From assembly GCA_937877655.1 (NCBI GenBank), contig CALFJC010000036.1, positions 1-19,931 on the forward strand: DNA of 19,931 bases, in the 5' to 3' direction. A program made the translations under genes and the position numbers. Origin of the DNA: an uncultured Selenomonadales bacterium. GTDB taxonomy: Bacteria; Bacillota; Negativicutes; Selenomonadales; Selenomonadaceae. The notes under the pieces are model-generated. The model was not told the origin of the DNA. It saw nothing but the letters and a program-made list of their open reading frames with translations, and did not search any database. Of the stretch, positions 15,716 through 19,931 are shown one piece after another (the first letter of the stretch is position 1; each line of letters starts with the position of its first letter).

Positions 15716-16885
15716 ATGAAAAATTTTTTCCGAGAACTGAATGACTGCGCGGCGTCAATGTTCACAATAAATCGTCAAGGCGTTGCGATTTTAATTTTCC
15801 TGCCGATAATTTACACGCTTCTTTTCGCCGGACTTTTTTATAAAAATTCGCTGACGAATATTCCCATGATAATTTGTAACCTCGACGACGGCTCGGCGGG
15901 ACGAAGTTTGGTTGAAGATTTTATCAACACGCCCGAATTGAAAGTTATCTCGGTTGAAGGCGACGCGCTAGACGATGAAAAATTTCTGCGCGAAGATACG
16001 GCGGCGGGCGTCGTCATTATCCCAAAAGATTTTTCAAACAAAATTGCTCGCGGCGAAAATGTTTCCGTTGAACTCGTCGCGAATTATTCAAGCAGTGTAA
16101 TCGGCGGAACGGTTGTCCGCGCCGTTCAAAGTGTCGTTGCCACAAAAAATTTTGAAGTCTTGATCAATCGGCGAATCGCGGCGGGTTGGAACGAAACGCA
16201 GGCGGTAGCTCAACTTTCGGCAAGCACGCGAATTTTATTCAATCCGACGGGCGGTTACACCGATTTTTTTTTGGCGGCGTTGATTCTTCACGGCGGACAA
16301 ATCGCGATGGTTTTTGTACTCGAACCTTCGTTGGCGATAAGAAAAAAATATCGCGGCGAAAATCTTTTCAGAAACCCCGTGCGTTGTCTCGGAGCAAAAA
16401 TTTTTCTCTACACGCTGTTTGAGTCTGCGGTCATGGCGATTTGCCTCGCGATAGGAATAAAATTTTTCGGCATGATTTGTCGCGGCAACCCGTCAGAAAT
16501 TTTAATCTTAGTCGCGGCTTACGTGGCGTGCGTGACGGCGTTCGGGCTGATGATGGGTGCAGTCGCCCGCGAGCCGCACCAAGCGATAATGTGGTCGCTT
16601 TTTTACGTCATGCCGTCGGTACTGTTCGCGGGCGCGATTTGGCCAAGAACTTCAATGGACAACATCAGCCTGTTTTTGTCGTACGTCATGCCGATTGGTT
16701 ACGCGGCGAACGATTTGCGAAATCTTTTGGTCAAGGGCACGGCAGCGGGCGTCGAAGTTCACATTGCGGCGTTGCTTTTAATGAGCGCAATATTTTTCGC
16801 GGCGGCGGTCGGAGTTTTGAAGTTCAAGGGGGCGAAAGTTTTTGCTAACGATAATGCGCAGGGAATTCAACCTGCTGATACATGA
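15716..16885 (+). CDS. ABC-2 type transporter permease (first of two)
   Basis: This 389-residue integral membrane protein is of the ABC2_membrane_3 (YbhS/YbhR/YhhJ-like) type. TM1 is at about residues 22-42. A periplasmic loop of about 140 residues carries 'MIICNLDDGSAGRSLVEDFI' and 'AAGVVIIPKDFSNKI'. About five TMs follow from residue 184, including 'MPSVLFAGAIWPRTSMDNIS' and the end segment 'HIAALLLMSAIFFAAAVGVL'. The N-P-T motif in 'RILFNPTGGYTDFFLA' marks the re-entry to the membrane. GAGGTG lies five bases before ATG 15716. It overlaps the next permease frame by 44 bp. The length and domain order look complete. No ATPase gene accompanies it; such HlyD-permease-permease sets may use an ATPase encoded elsewhere or work in another way. 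Confidence 0.88.
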   Translation: MKNFFRELNDCAASMFTINRQGVAILIFLPIIYTLLFAGLFYKNSLTNIPMIICNLDDGSAGRSLVEDFINTPELKVISVEGDALDDEKFLREDTAAGVVIIPKDFSNKIARGENVSVELVANYSSSVIGGTVVRAVQSVVATKNFEVLINRRIAAGWNETQAVAQLSASTRILFNPTGGYTDFFLAALILHGGQIAMVFVLEPSLAIRKKYRGENLFRNPVRCLGAKIFLYTLFESAVMAICLAIGIKFFGMICRGNPSEILILVAAYVACVTAFGLMMGAVAREPHQAIMWSLFYVMPSVLFAGAIWPRTSMDNISLFLSYVMPIGYAANDLRNLLVKGTAAGVEVHIAALLLMSAIFFAAAVGVLKFKGAKVFANDNAQGIQPADT

Positions 16886-17801
16886 GCGGCTGGCGGTCTT
16901 GATAATTTTGCTGTTCGCGGCGACGGCTTACAGTCTTTTAATCGGCAATCTTTATCGCGGCGGCATTGTGCAAAAAATTCCGGTTGCGGTCTGCGACTTG
17001 GAGGACTCGCCGTTGAGTCGAGAGCTGATTCGCGCCGTTGCCGACGCCGACCAATATAATTTTCGCGAAACGCTATCGGACGACGCGGAGGCAGTCAAAA
17101 TTTTGGAACGCGGAGAAGTTGCGGCGGTCTTGGTTATCCCGCAGGACTTCAGTGAAAAATTTTATCGGCAAGAATCAGTCGAGCTGGCGTTTCTTCAAGA
17201 CGGGAGCAACACTTTGCAAGCGGGTTACGCCGCCGCGCCCATGCAATTAATCTGTGCGGCGTGTTCGGCTGAATTCAATCAACGGGCGGCAATGTCGAAC
17301 GCGACTCCGCAAATTTCGCCCGCGCCCGTGACTTTGAGCCTGCGACTGCCCGCCAATTCGACATAAAGTTATTTGGCGTTTTACATGTACGGCGTCATGT
17401 TGATGGCGGCGCAAATCGGAATGATCATGGGCTTTTCTATGTCGATTTACGAAGACTTCCGCGCAGGTTTTTTCAAGCGGCACGAAATTTTACTCGCGCT
17501 CGTGTCGAAGATAATTTTTTATCTCGCATTGAGTTTGTCGGCGGTTGCGCTCGGAGTATTTTTTTTGGCAACGTTCGGAAATTTGCCGTTTCGCGGAGAC
17601 TTCGGAGAGATGATTTTAATCTGCGCGGCATTTTTATTTGCAGTAGAAGGACTTGCGGGCTTGGCGGGCGTCGCGCCGCTAATAAATCAACACGCCGCGA
17701 TTTTATTTTCAATCGGCAGCGTGTCATTTGTTTTGCTGTATGGATTTTTATTTTTCGCCAAGAAACCGTCCGTCACGTCAGAGATTTTTCGAGCGCGATA
17801 A
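16842..17801 (+). pseudogene. ABC-2 type transporter permease (second), nonsense-interrupted and C-terminally truncated
   Basis: The frame opens at TTG 16842 with AAGGGGG nine bases upstream. It reads a typical ABC-2 start ('MRREFNLLIHERLAVLIILL'), the periplasmic loop ('VPVAVCDLEDSPLSRELI'-like, 'AAVLVIPQDFSEKF') and then 'RLPANST' followed by TAA at 17364-17366. The same frame continues without a break as 'SYLAFYMYGVMLMAAQIGM', matching the 'NPTGGYTDFFLAALILHGGQ' region of the first permease. So TAA sits inside one gene, probably from CAA or AAA. The C-terminus also ends early: after 'LFSIGSVSFVLLYGFLF' the frame enters the tandem repeats and stops at 17801, lacking about 70 residues, including the last TM, found in the first permease. 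Both lesions argue for a pseudogene. A sequencing error could explain the TAA but not the truncation. Confidence 0.85.
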
Positions 17802-18146
17802 AAGTTTTTCGGCTCGGCAAGTTATCACTCCGCGATTTTATTTTTCGCCAAAAAACCTTTCGTCACGTCAGAGATTTTTTGAACGCGATAAAAGTTTTTC
17901 GACTTGGCAAGTTATCACTCCGCGATTTTATTTTTCGCCAAAAAACCTTTCGTCACGTCAGAGATTTTTTGAACGCGATAAAAGTTTTTCGACTTGGCAA
18001 GTTATCACTCCGCGATTTTATTTTCAATCGGCAGTGTGTCATTTGTTTTGCTGTATGGATTTTTATTTTTCGCCAAAAAATTTCCGTCACGTCATAGATT
18101 TTTTGAACGCAATAAAAGTTTTTCGACTTGGCAAGTTATCACGCCG
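17691..18146. repeat. Tandem array of the overlapping 3' ends of permease 2 and the OYE gene
   Basis: A 90-bp unit starting TTTTTCGCCA occurs at 17751, 17841 and 17931; the second and third copies are identical over 90 bp. A fourth, more diverged copy starts at about 18066. The 52-bp segment before the first unit (from 17699, permease coding end) recurs before the fourth (from 18014), 315 bp away. On the minus strand every unit encodes the OYE C-terminus VITC(Q/R)(V/A)EKLL(S/L)RSKNL-stop, at 17778-17828, 17868-17918, 17958-18008 and in the real gene at 18092. The outer junction shares CACGCCG at 17691-17697 and 18140-18146. It therefore looks like a local tandem duplication of the convergent gene ends, with two copies later losing the 52-bp part. 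Confidence 0.9.
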
Positions 18147-19165
18147 TCAGCAACGGAGTCTTTGCACTTGTTACAGGAAATGCATTTCGCCCGCGACTTA
18201 TCGACGCGCCAACGATTTGGTAAATCGGGTTCGCGAACGGTCGGGCGTCCGAATGATACCGCGGCAATTTTTGTTTCACTTAAAACTTTTTCGATAAAGC
18301 CGGGCGTTCGATAACCGCAAACACTCAAGACAGGAATTTTCAAATTATCGGCGGCGAGTTTCGCGCTCTCAAGGAAAGGAGCTTCTTTTTTGCCGATACG
18401 CGGCGTGAAAGAAAATTTGCTTTCGTCCATGACGAGCCCCGAAGAAATTTCTATGAAGTCAAGTCCGCGCCGCTCCAATTCCGCGCAGACTTTCAAAGAT
18501 TCTTCGGGCGTGATACTTTGTTCAATCAAATCGCTGAACGGAAATTTCACTCCGACGATAAAATTTTCTCCGACACCTGCGCGGATTGAATCATAAATTT
18601 CAAACAAAAGGCGAGCACGATTTTCTATTGATCCGCCGAATTTATCTGCGCGATGATTCATTGAAGGCGAAAGGAAAGAATTTATCAAGAAACCGTGCGC
18701 CGCATGAATTTGGACGCCGTCAACGCCCGCCGCCTTGCAATTCATCGCCGCCTTACCGAAATTTTTTATAACCGTGTCGAGTTGCTCCTCCGTTGCGTCG
18801 TCGACGGAAAATTTATCGTAACCTTCGGCGGGAAAAGTTCTCGTGCCCGCGTGTTGCAGTTGGACAAAAATTTTCGCGCCGCTCGAATGAACTTCCTCGA
18901 CAACTTTTTTCATGTCGGAGACGTAAGCGGGATAAGCGGCGTTAATCATAATCGGCGCAATCGCTCCCGACGCGCTGACCGCCTGCATTCCCGTTATAAT
19001 CAAGCCCCAACCGCCTTGCGAAAGTTTTTTGTAGTGATTCAAAAAAGTTTCTGTGATTTTGCCGTTGTCCGCCGCGTATTCAAACATTGCACTTGCGACG
19101 AGCCGATTTTTTATTTTCAGCCCGCCGATTTGAAACGAATCAAAAAATTTTTCAGCCAAAGTCAA
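18092..19165 (-). CDS. Old Yellow Enzyme family NADH:flavin oxidoreductase
   Basis: A single-domain FMN-dependent TIM-barrel ene-reductase of about 355 residues. Family signatures: 'LKIKNRLVASAMFEYAADNG' at the N-terminus, 'GKIFVQLQHAGTR'-like FMN-side strand, the substrate-binding histidine motif 'VQIHAAHGFLINSFLSPSMN' with 'RADKFGGSIENRAR', 'FIEISSG' and the phosphate-binding 'AAVSFGRPTVREPDL'. The C-terminal 'CISCNKC' is a Cys cluster; whether it binds an iron-sulfur centre is uncertain. Such enzymes reduce activated C=C bonds of electrophiles. The start is TTG 19165 or TTG 19159; the latter has GGGAG at better spacing. It lies 47 bp after a MarR gene on the same strand and has a likely operator upstream (19183-19197). 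Its last 17 codons are repeated in the tandem array beyond its stop. It is convergent with, and close to, permease 2. Confidence 0.92.
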   Translation of the reverse strand: MTLAEKFFDSFQIGGLKIKNRLVASAMFEYAADNGKITETFLNHYKKLSQGGWGLIITGMQAVSASGAIAPIMINAAYPAYVSDMKKVVEEVHSSGAKIFVQLQHAGTRTFPAEGYDKFSVDDATEEQLDTVIKNFGKAAMNCKAAGVDGVQIHAAHGFLINSFLSPSMNHRADKFGGSIENRARLLFEIYDSIRAGVGENFIVGVKFPFSDLIEQSITPEESLKVCAELERRGLDFIEISSGLVMDESKFSFTPRIGKKEAPFLESAKLAADNLKIPVLSVCGYRTPGFIEKVLSETKIAAVSFGRPTVREPDLPNRWRVDKSRAKCISCNKCKDSVADGVITCQVEKLLLRSKNL

Positions 19166-19181
19166 TCTCTCCCGTCTGTTG

Positions 19182-19197
19182 ATTGTATATGCATTGA
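19182..19197 (-). promoter_or_regulatory. Putative MarR operator and -10 region upstream of the OYE gene
   Basis: On the minus strand TCAATGCATATACAA (19197-19183) differs by one base from the motif upstream of the MarR gene. It overlaps a TACAAT (19187-19182) that could be the -10 box of an OYE promoter; no good -35 was found at 17 bp. Binding here would block OYE transcription. Confidence 0.5.
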
Positions 19198-19212
19198 TTC
19201 GTTCAAAAAAAA

Positions 19213-19638
19213 TTACGGCTTTTGAATCGCCGCCAAAATTTCTTCGAGTATCGCCAAACGTTCCGCGCCGATTTTTGCTTCAAATTCGGATTGTGCCCTT
19301 TGCCAAAGTTGAGCCGCCTGTTGGAGCGTCCGAAAACCTTTTGCCGTCAAAATCAATCGGCTGTCGCGCTGATTGTCCTTTTTTGCATTGACAAGGAATT
19401 CCTGACTCAAAAGCGGTTTAAGATTTCGCGTCAACGTTGAGCGGTCAAGCTCTGTTACTTCGGACAATTCGCGCAGGTTGCAACCTTCATGTTCGTTTAT
19501 CGCGTGGAGCAGAGAATATTGGCGAACGGTCACGCCCGACGGTTTTAAAATCCCATCGTAGAAATTGACGACTGCCGCCGCGCCGCGACGAATCTTCAGA
19601 CAATGACAAGTTGTGTTGCCGATTTTGTCGCCGCTCAT
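19213..19638 (-). CDS. MarR family winged-helix regulator with N-terminal CxC
   Basis: This 141-residue cytoplasmic DNA-binding protein has the MarR fold: 'ILKPSGVTVRQYSLLHAI', recognition-helix region 'NLRELSEVTELDRSTLTRNL' and wing 'KKDNQRDSRLILTAKG', ending with the dimerisation helix. Near the N-terminus 'CHCLKIRRGA' (C11, C13) resembles the CxCxxLRRA start of a MarR subgroup and could be a thiol sensor; this is inference. ATG 19638 has GAGGAGG with seven to eight bases spacing. It is followed by the OYE reductase, and both genes carry the same palindromic motif upstream, so it probably represses itself and OYE and is released by electrophiles or oxidants. Confidence 0.9.
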   Translation of the reverse strand: MSGDKIGNTTCHCLKIRRGAAAVVNFYDGILKPSGVTVRQYSLLHAINEHEGCNLRELSEVTELDRSTLTRNLKPLLSQEFLVNAKKDNQRDSRLILTAKGFRTLQQAAQLWQRAQSEFEAKIGAERLAILEEILAAIQKP

Positions 19639-19651
19639 CTTCTCAACCTCC

Positions 19652-19666
19652 TCAATGCATATGCAA
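19652..19666 (-). promoter_or_regulatory. Putative MarR autoregulatory operator
   Basis: TCAATGCATATGCAA (plus-strand reading) contains the perfect 10-bp palindrome TGCATATGCA. It lies one base downstream of the -10 box of the MarR promoter and covers the expected transcription start. The same motif with one change is upstream of OYE. Confidence 0.55.
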
Positions 19667-19667
19667 C

Positions 19668-19696
19668 AGAATATTTCACGCGAAACAAAAAGTCAA
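19668..19696 (-). promoter_or_regulatory. Promoter of the MarR-OYE unit
   Basis: On the minus strand TTGACT (19696-19691) and TATTCT (19673-19668) are 17 bp apart. The -35 box overlaps the natural stop codon of the upstream GNAT remnant (TGA at 19695-19693). Confidence 0.6.
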
Positions 19697-19931
19697 GCCA
19701 AAATTTTTTTGAAAGCAATGTTCGCCCGCTCGTAGGGAAAAGTTTTTTGTCAACGGGAATTTCTTCAAAGCCGAATTTTTTATAAAGATGAACACCCGCC
19801 GCGCATTTCGTATTTGAGACAATCAACAATTCGGGAACAATTTTTTCTTGAAAGCAATGTTCGCCCGCTCGTAGGGAAAAGTTTTTTGTCAACGGGAATT
19901 TCTTCAAAGCCGAATTTTTTATAAAGATGAA
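19693..19931 (-). pseudogene. GNAT acetyltransferase 3' end, frameshifted and partly duplicated (5' part outside window)
   Basis: Read on the minus strand, the right edge encodes the end of a GNAT N-acetyltransferase. 'PELLIVSNTKCAAGVHLYKK' continues 'FGFEEIPVDKK', the strand-helix part that binds acetyl-CoA, and then breaks frame. In another frame the DNA continues 'FPYERANIAFKKILA' and stops at 19693, the usual YERANIAM-like end of such enzymes. Adding one A to the A6 run between the two parts would join them as VDKKTFPYERANIAF. Both copies of a 139-bp tandem duplication carry the same A6 run. The duplication itself is not a multiple of three, so the joined frame at 19635-19907 is an artefact. 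The missing upstream part prevents a verdict on whether an intact copy exists further right. Confidence 0.65.
19711..19931. repeat. 139-bp tandem duplication reaching the right edge
   Basis: The 82 bases 19711-19792 recur without a mismatch at 19850-19931, where the window ends, so the period is 139 bp and more copies may follow. Each copy holds the last part of the GNAT gene. The junction lies at an A-rich run (AAAAAATT), consistent with slippage at very short homology. Confidence 0.9.

Noticed and set aside
15679..17366. Stop-codon recoding (TGA as Trp or Sec, TAA read-through).
   Set aside because: TGA ends the RND, glycosyltransferase and OYE genes normally, and two different stop codons are involved, so ordinary nonsense mutations are simpler.
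17373..17801. A separate small permease gene starting at TTG 17373.
   Set aside because: It is in the same frame as the preceding 174 codons with only TAA between, has no ribosome binding site and begins in the middle of a known fold, so it is the second half of one interrupted gene.
17691..18146. CRISPR-like array.
   Set aside because: Units are contiguous 90-bp duplications with no unique spacers and they encode the end of the OYE protein.
17728..18297. A 189-codon plus-strand protein with a 30-residue repeated motif.
   Set aside because: The peptide repetition comes from the 90-bp DNA repeat being a multiple of three. The frame runs antisense into the OYE gene and has no start signal.
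19635..19907. A 90-residue protein covering both GNAT copies.
   Set aside because: It reads the first copy out of frame and runs past the natural stop because the 139-bp repeat is not a multiple of three.

Overview
The window looks like chromosome of a diderm firmicute, most likely a member of the Negativicutes (Selenomonas-like). This is an inference. Reasons: AAGGAG-type ribosome binding sites with frequent TTG/GTG starts, outer-membrane-type export systems (an RND pump with lipoprotein adaptor, and an HlyD/ABC-2 system), and family-2 glycosyltransferases with the 'YNAEKYIGECLDSILNQTFQDFEV' style of N-terminus. No rRNA, tRNA, CRISPR or insertion sequence was seen. Layout from the left: (1) Positions 1-5870, minus strand: an efflux operon of lipoprotein adaptor (MFP), RND pump and a DUF2156-STAS fusion protein that runs off the left edge. 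A 521-bp gap between MFP and RND genes holds three imperfect copies of a 164-bp repeat. (2) Positions 5856-13908, minus strand: a six-gene unit headed by a CCA-adding enzyme, then a 1109-residue protein with three glycosyltransferase-2 domains, two single-domain glycosyltransferases, a gamma-carbonic-anhydrase-like protein and a TPR protein. It ends at a bidirectional hairpin terminator whose arm also carries the -35 box of the efflux operon promoter. (3) Positions 13951-17801, plus strand: a TetR regulator with a near-consensus promoter, then an HlyD-type membrane fusion protein and two ABC-2-type permeases, with no ATPase gene. This operon appears to be decaying. The HlyD frame has a TGA nine codons before its natural end. 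The second permease has an in-frame TAA in the middle and has lost its C-terminus. (4) Positions 17691-18146: a tandem array made from the overlapping 3' ends of the second permease and of a convergent Old Yellow Enzyme (OYE) gene. (5) Positions 18092-19931, minus strand: the OYE-family flavin reductase, preceded by a MarR regulator with a CxC motif. Both carry the same 15-bp palindromic motif in their upstream regions, which suggests a redox- or electrophile-responsive regulon. Upstream lies the 3' end of a GNAT acetyltransferase broken by a short A-tract frameshift and a 139-bp tandem duplication that reaches the right edge. The most unusual items are the triple glycosyltransferase with its parallel single-domain partners, the DUF2156-STAS fusion, the shared MarR/OYE operator, the nonsense mutations in the HlyD/ABC-2 operon, and three independent short tandem duplications in one 20-kb stretch. 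Tandem duplication with very short junction homology looks like a recurrent mode of change in this genome.
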